From: Fen-1273 sp963748405 | GTDB lineage: Bacteria > Bacteroidota > Ignavibacteria > UBA10030 > UBA6906 | Direction: 5' to 3' | Assembly (NCBI GenBank): GCA_963748405.1 | Contig: CAVVIT010000007.1 | Coordinates: 372,001 to 436,000, forward strand | DNA: 64,000 nt | Part shown: positions 38,937 through 47,814 of the stretch, in pieces | Numbering within the stretch: the stretch's first letter is position 1 | How the letters are laid out: each line of letters opens with the position of its first letter | Program-made: the position numbers and the translations under genes | Notes under the pieces: generated by a model | Databases searched by the model: none | What the model saw: only the letters and a program-made list of their open reading frames with translations | Told to the model about the DNA's origin: nothing

Positions 38937-41450
38937 CTACCGGGATCCGAAAACGAAGTCCCCCTTCTTTACCCCCCAGTCCAGACCGAAGAACCCCGCC
39001 GCCACGACCCCTCCCTCCCCCTGCGTGAGGAGCGAAGAACGCGCGATGACGACGTCGGGGAACGCCACGCCGGGGAGAAGATACGGCATCCTGTCGGTGA
39101 GCCTCATCCCGGTGATCCCCGTCCCGCCGACCGCACCCACGCAGGCCGCCCTGCTCCCCGCGCGCGGCCGGATAAATACGTACCCGATGTCCTCTCCGTG
39201 AAACTCGTCCTGCCCCAGCGTGACCCCGTCCGCGTCCGCCTGGAGAGGGCTTGAAGCGAGAAGTGTCTTCCACGCGCTGTTCGTCCGGGAGTTGCCGTAG
39301 AGCACCACGTTCCTCTCGGGTGCCGCGTCAGCCCTGAATTCGGCGTCGCTCGTGACCTCGATGGAACCGTTCCCCTGGTACCAGAACCTCTCGGCGTCGA
39401 ACCGCGATTTGTTGAACGCCCACGCCTGCTCTCCTGCGCTTCCCCCCGTCCCGTAGACGAATATGACGTCGTTCCGGAACAGGTTCTTGAATGAGCCGTA
39501 CCGGTTCCTTCCCTTGGAGCCCGCATCCGGTGCGGGGCCCTGCTGCCAGAGACTCCCCGTTCGGTAGAGCCAGATGAGCGAGTCGCTTCCCCGGGCGGTC
39601 ACCCCGGCGAGATTCACGCTGTCGATGTCGATCGAAAGGGGCCCCCGTGCGCCCATCTGCCGCGCGTCGATCGCCATCCGGGCGACGTTCGTCGTCTTCC
39701 CCCGTACCCGGTCGACCCCCGGCTCGAACAGAAGCGATACCCTGCTCAGTGCGAACTGCTCCTGCTGTGCGTCGACGGTGACCCAGTTGTCGCGCGCGGA
39801 GATGTTCGGCGCGGGAGTGACGAACGCCAGTTCCCGGACCATCCCGGGAAGCGGCCTCGCGTGCCGGGCAAAGAAGTCGAACATCGCCGGCCAGTCCACG
39901 CAATCCGCCCCCGGCGCGTCCGAGAGGTCCCACCAGTGCCCGACCCCCTGCTGTTCGTGGTAGACGAAGTCGCGGTCGAATGTCGAGAGGTACCGGGCCA
40001 TCGCGCGGGACTCTCCCACGCGGACGTTGTCGTCCTCGCTCCCGTGGAGTATGTACATCCCGAAATGGGTGAAATTCTCTCCCATCGTGTATGTCTCGCT
40101 CGGGAGCGTCGCCCGCATGAGCATCCGCCGGACCGCTGAGGGGTGCTCCACGGTCTCGCGGACCCTGTACGTCCAGAAGCTTATCCACCCTGCGCTGGGG
40201 CCGATCGCGGCGAACTGGTCGGGAAAGAGAGATCCGATATGGTAGACGCCGTGTCCCCCCATCGAGTGCCCGGTGAGGTAGACCCTGCTCTCGTCGATCC
40301 GGTAGCGCGACTTGACGAGCGCGAGGACCTCCATCGCATCGTCCCGCCCCCAGTCTTCCCAGTTGAATCCGTACGGCCGGCGGTTCGTCGGGGCGACGAT
40401 GTGACCCCAGGATTTCGGCTGGTACGATGCGGCCTGGTTGATCGCTTCCACGGATGCTCCGTGGAGTGAAAAGAAAAGGGCGTTCGTTTCGCCGCGGCCG
40501 CTTGAGGGGGTGATGGCGTAGTACTGAACGCTGCTGTCGATCCCCGAGACGAACGTCTCCTTCCGGGGGTCGCCGGGGCCGACGACGCGGATCGTCACGT
40601 GCGCGGTGTCCCGGAGCGCGGCCGGCCTTCCTCCTCCGAGCGAAAGAAAGAGGGGAACGGTCCCCGGACGCCCCGCGGCTCCGCAATGGATCGCAAACGC
40701 CACCTTCCTGAGACTGTACGGCTGTATGAGCGGGACGGGAGTCGACCGGGGGGCTTCCCCCGGAATTGTCGATGTAAGGACGAGGGCCCTTGCCGGCGCG
40801 GATGTGGCGTTGATGATGACGACCGATCCCTTCCCGGTGTAGGAGGTCCCCGTGATGATGTCGGGAAGCGTCGCGTCGCGCGTGTTGATCACGAAGGGAC
40901 GCACCGCGCGGACGAGCCGTGCCTTGAACACTCCGCGGCTGCAGTGGAAGAGCAGCTCGTTGTGTCCCCGGTGCAGGAGGACCGGGAGCATGGAATAGTC
41001 GAACCGGGTCTCCCACGGTTCGTAGACGTCCTTTTCACCGTACGGGTTCCCGCTCCTGCATTCCCCGTTGACGTACACCATGGAGTTTCCGAATGCTTCA
41101 AGGAACATCGGGGCATCCTCCCCCATCTCGACGTCGGAGAACACGTATGCCCCGTCCAGCGCCGGGTGGTCGTACCACCCGGCCGCGCCCGCCCGTACAC
41201 GCTCCCACGTTCCCCGGGCGGTGTCGTTGTACCGGACCTGCTCTCCCTCCTTCGGCGCCCGCCAGGTCCCGCTCACGAACGCCGATTCGATCGGGTCGCG
41301 CCTGGCGATGTTGTCGGGGAATCCGGGGGGGGCCTTGATGATGAGCGCACTCTGTATCCCGATCGTGTCGGGATGCGCGGCCGTGAATGCCGTGCAGGAA
41401 CCTGCGGCAACCATGAAGGCGGTCATCAGGCGACCGGCGGGTGTATGCAT
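38937..41450 (-). CDS. Exported alpha/beta hydrolase (prolyl oligopeptidase-like esterase)
   Basis: 837 residues with signal-like start (MHTPAGRLMTAFMVAAGSCTAF). The N-terminal half is beta-rich and unfamiliar. The catalytic part is an alpha/beta hydrolase: FSLHGASVEAINQAASY, YRIDESRVYLTGHSMGGHG with nucleophile Ser396, an Asp candidate in LHGSEDDNVRV and a His candidate in QGVGHWWDLSDAPG. A C-terminal beta-rich region follows (about 560-837). This resembles the S9/PHB-depolymerase-like esterases used on polysaccharides. The ATG at 41450 was chosen for the signal peptide; the longer frame overlaps the aldolase promoter region. Confidence 0.85.
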   Translation of the reverse strand: MHTPAGRLMTAFMVAAGSCTAFTAAHPDTIGIQSALIIKAPPGFPDNIARRDPIESAFVSGTWRAPKEGEQVRYNDTARGTWERVRAGAAGWYDHPALDGAYVFSDVEMGEDAPMFLEAFGNSMVYVNGECRSGNPYGEKDVYEPWETRFDYSMLPVLLHRGHNELLFHCSRGVFKARLVRAVRPFVINTRDATLPDIITGTSYTGKGSVVIINATSAPARALVLTSTIPGEAPRSTPVPLIQPYSLRKVAFAIHCGAAGRPGTVPLFLSLGGGRPAALRDTAHVTIRVVGPGDPRKETFVSGIDSSVQYYAITPSSGRGETNALFFSLHGASVEAINQAASYQPKSWGHIVAPTNRRPYGFNWEDWGRDDAMEVLALVKSRYRIDESRVYLTGHSMGGHGVYHIGSLFPDQFAAIGPSAGWISFWTYRVRETVEHPSAVRRMLMRATLPSETYTMGENFTHFGMYILHGSEDDNVRVGESRAMARYLSTFDRDFVYHEQQGVGHWWDLSDAPGADCVDWPAMFDFFARHARPLPGMVRELAFVTPAPNISARDNWVTVDAQQEQFALSRVSLLFEPGVDRVRGKTTNVARMAIDARQMGARGPLSIDIDSVNLAGVTARGSDSLIWLYRTGSLWQQGPAPDAGSKGRNRYGSFKNLFRNDVIFVYGTGGSAGEQAWAFNKSRFDAERFWYQGNGSIEVTSDAEFRADAAPERNVVLYGNSRTNSAWKTLLASSPLQADADGVTLGQDEFHGEDIGYVFIRPRAGSRAACVGAVGGTGITGMRLTDRMPYLLPGVAFPDVVIARSSLLTQGEGGVVAAGFFGLDWGVKKGDFVFGSR

Positions 41451-41572
41451 GCTGTACCTGGCTGGTATGTGTGTGCGGCGTTCCGGGAATTCAATGAAGC
41501 GACAGATCCTCCTCAAATCAAGAAGAAAAATCCGTATATTGAAATCAGGAATCAACACAGGAGCTTTCCGCA

Positions 41573-42229
41573 ATGACAAAGAATGAAACGCTGGATTATC
41601 TGCTCGCCTCCGGGGTGGTTGCCGTGATACGGATGAAAGACCCGGAGCGTCTGTCGAAAGTCGTCATGGCGATCCGCGACGGGGGGGTGAAGTGCATCGA
41701 GATCACGATGACGGTCCCGGGCGCGGTGGAGATCATCGCCTCGATGGTGAAATCCGTCCCCCCGGACGTCCTCGTGGGTGCGGGGACCGTGACGGACAAG
41801 GGGACCGCGAACGACGTGATCGCGGCCGGGGCGAAATTCGTCGTCAGCCCGGTCTTCCGTCCGGACGTCGTCGCTGTGACCAAGGCGGCGGGGGCGGTCG
41901 CGATGCCGGGATGCTTTACGCCGACTGAAATTCTCTCGGCGTGGGAAGCCGGTGCGGACGTCGTCAAGGTATTCCCCGCGACGTCGCTCGGCCCGAAGTA
42001 CTTCAAAGACGTCGCCGGTCCGTTTCCGCACATCCGGCTCATGCCCACGGGAGGAGTGACGATCGACAACGTCGGCGAGTGGGTGAAGGCCGGAGCGGTC
42101 GCTGTCGGGATCGGCAGCGACCTGCTCGACAGGAAGGCGATCGATGAGGGACGCTACGAAGTGCTGACCGAAAAGGCCTCACGCATGGTGAGGAACTTCG
42201 TGGACGCGAAACGCTCCCTCGGCCGCTAG
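41573..42229 (+). CDS. eda: KDPG/KHG aldolase
   Basis: 218 residues, class I aldolase of the Entner-Doudoroff pathway: splits 2-keto-3-deoxy-6-phosphogluconate (or 4-hydroxy-2-oxoglutarate) to pyruvate and an aldehyde. Conserved positions are Glu43 in CIEITMT, the PGCFTPTEI strand and the Schiff-base Lys132 in DVVKVFPA. LVGAGTVTD is also typical. AGGAG lies nine bases before the ATG. A -10-like TATATTG at 41535-41541 precedes it but lacks a good TTG box. It is the only plus-strand gene in this sugar locus, and may serve an oxidative sugar-acid route. Confidence 0.93.
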   Translation: MTKNETLDYLLASGVVAVIRMKDPERLSKVVMAIRDGGVKCIEITMTVPGAVEIIASMVKSVPPDVLVGAGTVTDKGTANDVIAAGAKFVVSPVFRPDVVAVTKAAGAVAMPGCFTPTEILSAWEAGADVVKVFPATSLGPKYFKDVAGPFPHIRLMPTGGVTIDNVGEWVKAGAVAVGIGSDLLDRKAIDEGRYEVLTEKASRMVRNFVDAKRSLGR

Positions 42230-42237
42230 GGGAGCGT
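42211..42237. terminator. Possible bidirectional hairpin terminator
   Basis: ACGCTCCC (42211-42218) and GGGAGCGT (42230-42237) form an 8-bp stem over the aldolase stop codon and the 3' end of the convergent GH172 gene. There is no T-run on either side, so its use as a terminator is uncertain. Confidence 0.35.
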
Positions 42238-43389
42238 TCACCGGATTTCGAGCTGGTCCTTTCCCGGGAGCTCGGGGAACGGCGCGTGGGGTTCCGTCTG
42301 GTACCAGAACGCGGTTGTCGCGATGTCGTCCTGCAGCGGCAGGTAGAGTCCCCCCGCGTGCCAGCCGAGCGCCTGGATCGTCACGCGGAGGTCCTTCTCG
42401 AACCGGATCGGGTCCATGATGTGCCAGCGGTAGAGGCCGAATCGCTGCTGCGTATTGTACAGGCCGTCAGGTTTTGACACAAACGCCAGTCCGGAATACG
42501 GCGTTGTGAACGTCTGGTAGGCGGTCTTGTCCCTGTTCTCGAAGTCGTACGATCCGCAGAAGTAGTCCTCCGTGCCGGTGCCGCAGATTGTGGGGAAATC
42601 CGTGTCGCCGTCGATGTAGAACTTGATTTCCCCCTCCCCCCACCACCCGGTATTGTGGACCCCCCAGGCGATGTATGTCCCGACGTACTGCCCCCATCCC
42701 TTCACGCCGTCGAGTATCGTGACGACGTCCCTGTACTTCAGGGGATTGACCCTGCGGAACTGCGCGTGGAAGTACGCGGCGTCGGCCGGGACCTCGGTGA
42801 GCGTGTAATCGACCTGGTAGTAGACGGTGACGTCCTCGGAGGCGATGTCCTGGAGCGTGATCCGGCAGCTTTTGCGGAACGGCATCTCCCAGTAGCAGTT
42901 GAGCCCGCTGTGGGGGTTCACGCACACCGCGGGGGAGGAGATCTGGCCGTACTCACCCCACCCGCAGGCGAAGAAATCTCCCGCCGGGGCCTCGACCGAC
43001 GGCGATTCCTCCCCGTCCCAGTAGATGCGGAGTATCAGGTGCCGCCACGCCCCGGTCGGCGTCATCCAGATGTGCTGTATCGCCCCCGAACCCCTGATGT
43101 CGGCCACCGTGAACGTCTCGCCGGCCTTGATGAGCACGGAGGGAGAGATCTTCCATCCCTGCCCCAGGTCGCGCGCGGCCTTCGCCCCGGTCCCCTCCGT
43201 GGCCATACCGGCCTTCCCCTTCTCCCCGGTGAAATTCTCCGGGCTGATGGACCGGGTTTTGGCCTTCGAGAGACGCGAGAGGTTTCCCATCCCCATCGAG
43301 AGGCCGTTGAACGAGCCCTGCGCCGACGCGTCCTGTATGACGACGGCGGCGAAGAGCAGCATGAGGAGCAATCCGGCGGTCATGGCCAT
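42238..43389 (-). CDS. GH172 (DUF2961) glycoside hydrolase, exported
   Basis: 383 residues; signal peptide MAMTAGLLLMLLFAAVVIQDASA. The body is that of a DUF2961/GH172 protein: GSGAIQHIWMTPTGAWRHLI, LRIYWDGEESPSVEAPAGDFF, WEMPFRKSCRITL, GWWGEGEIKFYIDGDTDFPT and GTGTEDYFCGSYDF. GH172 includes enzymes active on fructofuranose and D-arabinofuranose. ATG at 43389, AAGGA about eight bases upstream. It is the last gene of a transporter and isomerase operon. The exact sugar is unknown. Confidence 0.9.
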   Translation of the reverse strand: MAMTAGLLLMLLFAAVVIQDASAQGSFNGLSMGMGNLSRLSKAKTRSISPENFTGEKGKAGMATEGTGAKAARDLGQGWKISPSVLIKAGETFTVADIRGSGAIQHIWMTPTGAWRHLILRIYWDGEESPSVEAPAGDFFACGWGEYGQISSPAVCVNPHSGLNCYWEMPFRKSCRITLQDIASEDVTVYYQVDYTLTEVPADAAYFHAQFRRVNPLKYRDVVTILDGVKGWGQYVGTYIAWGVHNTGWWGEGEIKFYIDGDTDFPTICGTGTEDYFCGSYDFENRDKTAYQTFTTPYSGLAFVSKPDGLYNTQQRFGLYRWHIMDPIRFEKDLRVTIQALGWHAGGLYLPLQDDIATTAFWYQTEPHAPFPELPGKDQLEIR

Positions 43390-43442
43390 GGCGGTTTCCT
43401 TGAGCTGGGAGCGTGTTCGGTGTGAGCGTACACCCGGTGTGT

Positions 43443-44372
43443 TCATTCCTGCAACCACTCTCCTCCCTTGTCGATGTTCTCCTTCGTGTATACCCTCGAG
43501 GGAAGCGTGATTTCCCGGGGGACGGATTTGCCGTTCAGTATCGTGAGCGCCGTCTGGATCGCCTCCCGGCCCCCGGTCGGATACTCGAAACAGGCCGAGA
43601 GGATTCCCTGCCGGACGTACATCTGTCCTTCCTGCGGGAGCCCGTCGATCCCGACGAACGCCATTCCGTCGGCGCGTCCCGCCGCTTTCGCCGCGAGATA
43701 TGCCCCGTGGGCTGCCGGGTCGTTGTGGCCGTAGACCAGGTCGATGTGCGGGAAGCGCGCGAGCGCGGATTCCATCTCCTTCCGCGCGTTCGGCTCGAGC
43801 CACTTCATGTCGGCCTCGAAGACGACGTCGATATTCGTCCCCCTGATCCCTTCGCGGAACCCCGAGTTCCTGTCCTGCCCCGGGATCGACGTCATCAGCC
43901 CCTTGAGCTCCACGACGTTCCCTTTCCCGCCGAGGAGCTTCGCGATCCAGCGCCCGGCCGCCCTGCCGATCTTTTTGTTGTTCGCCCCGATGAAGCAGGT
44001 GAATTTGTCGCCGAGGACCGCCCGGTCAAGAACGATCACCGGGATCCCCCTGTCGTATGCGTCGGCGACGGGGCGCGTCAGGGGGGCCGCCTCCTTCGGG
44101 GAGATGATGATGAGGTTCACGCCCGCCCTGACGAATTCCTCCAGGTGCGCCACCTGGCGGAGATTGTCGTTCTGCGCGTCCTTGAATATGACCGTGATCT
44201 CCGGGTGCGCCTCCGCCGCCCTGCGTATGTCGGCGTTCATCTGCACCCGCCACGGTTCCCCCAGGTTGCACTGGCTCATCCCGATCGTCCAGCGGGGACC
44301 CTGCGCGTGCGCGGGAGCCCACGCTCCCCCGAGTGCGAGCGCCGCCAGGACGTACATCCATCGTTTGTTCAT
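43443..44372 (-). CDS. ABC sugar transporter substrate-binding protein
   Basis: 309 residues with signal peptide MNKRWMYVLAALALGGAWAPAHA. It belongs to the periplasmic sugar-binding family 1 (ribose/galactofuranose type): IGMSQCNLGEPWRVQMNADI, INLIIISPKE-like VNLIIISPKEAAPL, GIPVIVLDRAV, FIGANNKKIGRAAGRWIA, and VYGHNDPAAHGAYLAAKAAG, with FVGIDGLPQEG. It resembles YtfQ. The permease follows next upstream; there is no ATPase gene in this window. Confidence 0.93.
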   Translation of the reverse strand: MNKRWMYVLAALALGGAWAPAHAQGPRWTIGMSQCNLGEPWRVQMNADIRRAAEAHPEITVIFKDAQNDNLRQVAHLEEFVRAGVNLIIISPKEAAPLTRPVADAYDRGIPVIVLDRAVLGDKFTCFIGANNKKIGRAAGRWIAKLLGGKGNVVELKGLMTSIPGQDRNSGFREGIRGTNIDVVFEADMKWLEPNARKEMESALARFPHIDLVYGHNDPAAHGAYLAAKAAGRADGMAFVGIDGLPQEGQMYVRQGILSACFEYPTGGREAIQTALTILNGKSVPREITLPSRVYTKENIDKGGEWLQE

Positions 44373-44390
44373 GATTGCTCCCTGGTGAGT

Positions 44391-45371
44391 TCACCGGTTC
44401 TTCTGAAACAGGACCGCCCCCACGATGATCGCCCCGGTCAGCATGAGGCGCGTCTCTTCCCCCACGGCGTTGATGCTCAGGATCTTTTCCAGGTACCCGA
44501 TGATGAGTATGCCGAGCGCCGTGAGCCAGACGGTCCCTTCTCCTCCGCGGAGACTCGTTCCCCCGATCACGACCATCGCGATCGCCGAGAGCTCGTACGT
44601 GCTGCCGGCTTCCGGGTCGCCCTGGAGCTCCTGCGCCGCCTGGCAGATCCCCGCCACGCCGCACAGTATTCCGCTGATGGCATAGGCGAGGACCGTTGTC
44701 CCCCGGACCGGTATCCCGGCGTACCGGGCCGCGTCCTCGTTTCCCCCCAGTGCGTACATGTGCCGCCCCCACCTGACCCGCGAGAGGAACAGCCCGCACG
44801 CGAGAAGCGAGGCCGCAAGGATCAGGGTAACGACGGCAACGTGCCCGCCGGCGATGCGCGCGCCGAGGAAGTCGAACGCGGCGGGAACCTGGACGTACTG
44901 GTACGAGCCGTCGGGAAGCTGGACCGCGGTGGAGATCTTCTGCCCGCCCGATACCCACTTGGCAAGCCCGCGGGCGAAGACCATCATCGCGAGCGTCGAA
45001 ATGAACGGCTGCATCCGGAACCTCCCTGTGAGGAACCCCGAGACCGATCCGCACGCGAGTCCCGCGCCCAGCGCGGCGGCCGCCGCCAGGAAGGGGTTCC
45101 ATCCCAGGTGCATCGTGAAGAGGGAGAAGAGGACGGCGCTGAGCCCCAGGATGCTCCCGACGGAGAGATCGATCCCGCCGGCGATGATGACGATCGTCAT
45201 CCCGCACGCCAGTATGCCGATCACCGACACCTGGCGCAGCATGTCGCGGTGCGTCCCCCACGAGAAGAACGCGCCGTCGGCGTTGAATATGACGCCGAGC
45301 GCGAACACCATCAGGAGCGAGAGGCACGCCCTGGCGGCGGGGGAGCGCGCCGCGCGCTCGAGAAGCGTCAC
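44391..45371 (-). CDS. ABC sugar transporter permease (RbsC/YtfT type)
   Basis: 326 residues, about 8-10 membrane segments. GILACGMTIVIIAGGIDLSV is the RbsC family signature, and YALGGNEDAARYAGIPVRGT and LTGAIIVGAVLFQK are also typical. The GTG start at 45371 overlaps the stop of the isomerase gene (GTGA); the longer frame upstream runs through that gene and has no protein-like content. No ATP-binding subunit is encoded next to it, so an unlinked one must be shared. Confidence 0.92.
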   Translation of the reverse strand: MTLLERAARSPAARACLSLLMVFALGVIFNADGAFFSWGTHRDMLRQVSVIGILACGMTIVIIAGGIDLSVGSILGLSAVLFSLFTMHLGWNPFLAAAAALGAGLACGSVSGFLTGRFRMQPFISTLAMMVFARGLAKWVSGGQKISTAVQLPDGSYQYVQVPAAFDFLGARIAGGHVAVVTLILAASLLACGLFLSRVRWGRHMYALGGNEDAARYAGIPVRGTTVLAYAISGILCGVAGICQAAQELQGDPEAGSTYELSAIAMVVIGGTSLRGGEGTVWLTALGILIIGYLEKILSINAVGEETRLMLTGAIIVGAVLFQKNR

Positions 45372-46969
45372 CGGGTTTTTCCGCAGAAGCTGACCTTCAG
45401 CCCGAGTTCCTTCATCGCGGCCCCCTTGACGTACATCGCCTTCCGGGCCGTCGCCCTGTCGGGCGCGTAGACGACGTGGATGTGGTTCGACTTGTGCCGG
45501 GCCATCATCTGGTCGCGGGTGATGCCGTCCAGGACCGCGTGCATGACGGGCCACTGGGGCGTCGTCAGGCGCCACCGCTCTTCGGTCTCCTCGTCCGGGA
45601 GCGCGACCGCCTCGGCGAGTCCCGTGTCGTAATAGAGCGCTCCCCCCGCAACGAAGACCCGGCTCCAGACCACGTGCCCGGGCCTGCTCACCCCCTTGAT
45701 CGAGCTCCCGCCGAGCCGGAAGTACATCGGCGGCTGCCGTTCGCCGACGGCTCCGCGGTAGCCCCCCGCCAGGTGCGACGGCGGGACGGCGCCGGAGATC
45801 TCCAGGAGCCAGACGAACCGGTCCGTGCCGTCCAGGTTGAACGTCCTCCCCCAGCGGAGATCGTGAAGCGTGTTTTCCGGGGGGAGTCCGAGCGTCCTCC
45901 AGAGCTTGTACGTGACGAGCGAGTCGAGCCCCGCGCACTCGTCCACTTCGTTGAAATGCGGCACCGCCTCGCCGGCGAAGAGCTCCGCTCCGGATCCTTC
46001 GTCGGTGACAGGGGGACGCTCCACGTTGTTGAGCAATCCTTCGGCCAGGTCCGAAGCGGGGACAAGGTCTTTCAGCCCCTGCTGGTACTGTATGCCGATC
46101 GCATCGCACCGGAACTCGTGCGCCAGCCTCACCGCGGCAATGTACATCCGGCACTGCTGGACGACCTGCGACTCGGTCAGGTCCGTCTCCTCGTGCCGTC
46201 CGAAGTTGAACCGCATCCCGCGTTCCTTCAGCCATTGAAACACCCCCCGCGCCTCGTTCTCCTTCACGGTGAGCATCTTCGCGTACAGCGTCGACTGGCT
46301 CAGGCGCTCCTTGAAGACGCCGGTCGCGTGGAGAAGCTCGTCAGGGACGATCGCGTTGTACATCCCCATGCATCCTTCGTCGAATATCCCCATGATGGCC
46401 TTCCGTGCGCGGAACGACCGGGCGAATTCCTTCCCCGCCGCCTCCGCCTGCGCCGGGACGCGGGCGGCGTTATACGGGGTCACGTGCGACGTGTCGTGCG
46501 TGATCCTGCCGGTCTTCATCCACTGCTTCAGTGCCGACGTCGCGAAGGCGTCCGTGAACTCCTCGCTCCAGAGCGTGCTGTACGGGACGCCGGCTTTGGT
46601 CAGGCAGCCGTTCAGGTTCAGCATCCCCACGAGCCCGGGCCACGTCCCGCTCCAGTTGGCGACGGTCAGTATCGGGCCCCGGTGCGTGAGGAGGCCGGCC
46701 AGGACGTGATGGCTGTACTGCCAGACCGCCTCGGCGACGACAAGCGGGGCGCGCGGCGGTATCCCGCGGAAAACCTCCATGCCGTAATGCTGGCTGTCGA
46801 TGAACCCGTGCTGCTTTGCCGGGTCGAACGGGTGCGCGCGTTTGACGGAGCCGCCGAGGGCTTCGATCGCCCGCGCCAGTTGCTGTTCCATTGCCGTCTG
46901 CGCGGCCTCGCAGTTGCGATTTGCCGAAAGACGGAGGTCGCCGCTGGCGACGAGGTAGATGGGTTGCAT
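45368..46969 (-). CDS. L-fucose/L-arabinose isomerase-like protein
   Basis: 533 residues, in the FucI/AraA-like superfamily: AVWQYSHHVLAGLLTHRGPIL and MGIFDEGCMGMYNAIVPDE carry acidic residues of the metal site, with VRLAHEFRCDAIGIQYQQG and KSNHIHVVY at the end. Such proteins isomerise an aldose to a ketose (fucose, arabinose or related) or are divergent members of unknown sugar. The ATG at 46969 has GAGGAA five bases upstream; the frame runs on further but does not look coding. It overlaps the permease gene, so it is tied to uptake of its sugar. Confidence 0.85.
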   Translation of the reverse strand: MQPIYLVASGDLRLSANRNCEAAQTAMEQQLARAIEALGGSVKRAHPFDPAKQHGFIDSQHYGMEVFRGIPPRAPLVVAEAVWQYSHHVLAGLLTHRGPILTVANWSGTWPGLVGMLNLNGCLTKAGVPYSTLWSEEFTDAFATSALKQWMKTGRITHDTSHVTPYNAARVPAQAEAAGKEFARSFRARKAIMGIFDEGCMGMYNAIVPDELLHATGVFKERLSQSTLYAKMLTVKENEARGVFQWLKERGMRFNFGRHEETDLTESQVVQQCRMYIAAVRLAHEFRCDAIGIQYQQGLKDLVPASDLAEGLLNNVERPPVTDEGSGAELFAGEAVPHFNEVDECAGLDSLVTYKLWRTLGLPPENTLHDLRWGRTFNLDGTDRFVWLLEISGAVPPSHLAGGYRGAVGERQPPMYFRLGGSSIKGVSRPGHVVWSRVFVAGGALYYDTGLAEAVALPDEETEERWRLTTPQWPVMHAVLDGITRDQMMARHKSNHIHVVYAPDRATARKAMYVKGAAMKELGLKVSFCGKTR

Positions 46970-47019
46970 GGCGTTCCTCGCTTGATGTGACGTGAATGTC
47001 TGCAAATGCCGGTGGACAA

Positions 47020-47760
47020 TCAAGAACCGCGCGGGGTGCCCCCGGGGAACTCCCCGGTGATCTTCGCGCGGATGAGTCTGCCGAACGATGCCGCGTCCGC
47101 CTCCGGCTCCCGCGGAGGGGGGACCGGGGGGAGGACGCGCACGCGCATCTCCTGGTTCCCCCGCAGGATGAAACCCCGCTTCGGCAGCGCCGAGGCCGTC
47201 CCTTCGATGGCGATCGGGAGGACCGGCCTCCGGTGCCGGAGGGCGAGCTCGAACGCCCCCGGTTTGAACTCCCCGCAGGTTCCCGTAAGAGAACGCGTCC
47301 CTTCGGGGAAGATCATCACGGAGCTGCCGGCGTCGAGCGCCGCGCCGGCGCCGCGCATCATGGAGAGATTTCCCCTGGCGCTTCCCCGCTCGATGCGTAT
47401 GTACCTGTTGAGCGTCATGTTCCAGCCGACGAACGGGATCCGGAAATTCTCGGCCTTCGAGACCCACTTGAAATGCGCGAAGAGCCGGAACAGCACCAGG
47501 ATGTCCACGAGCGACTGGTGGTTCGAGACCATGACGTACGTTTCGCGGGGATCGATGAGCTCTTTCCCCTCGATCCGGACGCTCCAGAAGGGGTTGCACC
47601 ACGTATACAGCGACGCCCAGAAGCATGAAAACCGGTGCAGGAGCTTCAGCCGCCCGTCGAACGGCGCCGTGGCAATCCGGATGAGCAGCGCCGCGGGATA
47701 GAAAAGAACGGACGTGACAAGCATGAAAGCCCAGAACAGGAGAGACCCGGCGATTGCCAT
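47020..47760 (-). CDS. 1-acyl-sn-glycerol-3-phosphate acyltransferase (PlsC-like)
   Basis: 246 residues. An N-terminal membrane helix is followed by the acyltransferase blocks: VSNHQSLVDILVLF (NHxxxxD form of the HX4D motif), NFRIPFVGWNM, FPEGTRSLTG and the PVLPIAIEGT block. It adds a fatty acid to lysophosphatidate in the inner membrane. ATG at 47760 (MAIAGSLLFWAFML) fits the helix; the upstream frame is unlikely. It sits in a sugar locus without an obvious link. Confidence 0.93.
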   Translation of the reverse strand: MAIAGSLLFWAFMLVTSVLFYPAALLIRIATAPFDGRLKLLHRFSCFWASLYTWCNPFWSVRIEGKELIDPRETYVMVSNHQSLVDILVLFRLFAHFKWVSKAENFRIPFVGWNMTLNRYIRIERGSARGNLSMMRGAGAALDAGSSVMIFPEGTRSLTGTCGEFKPGAFELALRHRRPVLPIAIEGTASALPKRGFILRGNQEMRVRVLPPVPPPREPEADAASFGRLIRAKITGEFPGGTPRGS

Positions 47761-47814
47761 GGGGACGGCCTCACGCCGGCAGGGGAGAGGGGCGGCGCCG
47801 TGCATTCGGACGGT

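Noticed and set aside
38903..38948. Inverted repeat GGATCCCG...CGGGATCC between convergent genes
   Set aside because: The arms are separated by about 29 bases and no T-run follows; too weak to call a terminator or element.
45372..46235. N-terminal extension of the ABC permease frame through the isomerase gene
   Set aside because: The extension reads as Arg/Gly-rich noise; a GTG at 45371 overlapping the isomerase stop gives a normal permease length.
46970..47626. N-terminal extension of the isomerase frame
   Set aside because: It overlaps the acyltransferase gene and lacks protein-like sequence; the ATG at 46969 has a good ribosome binding site.
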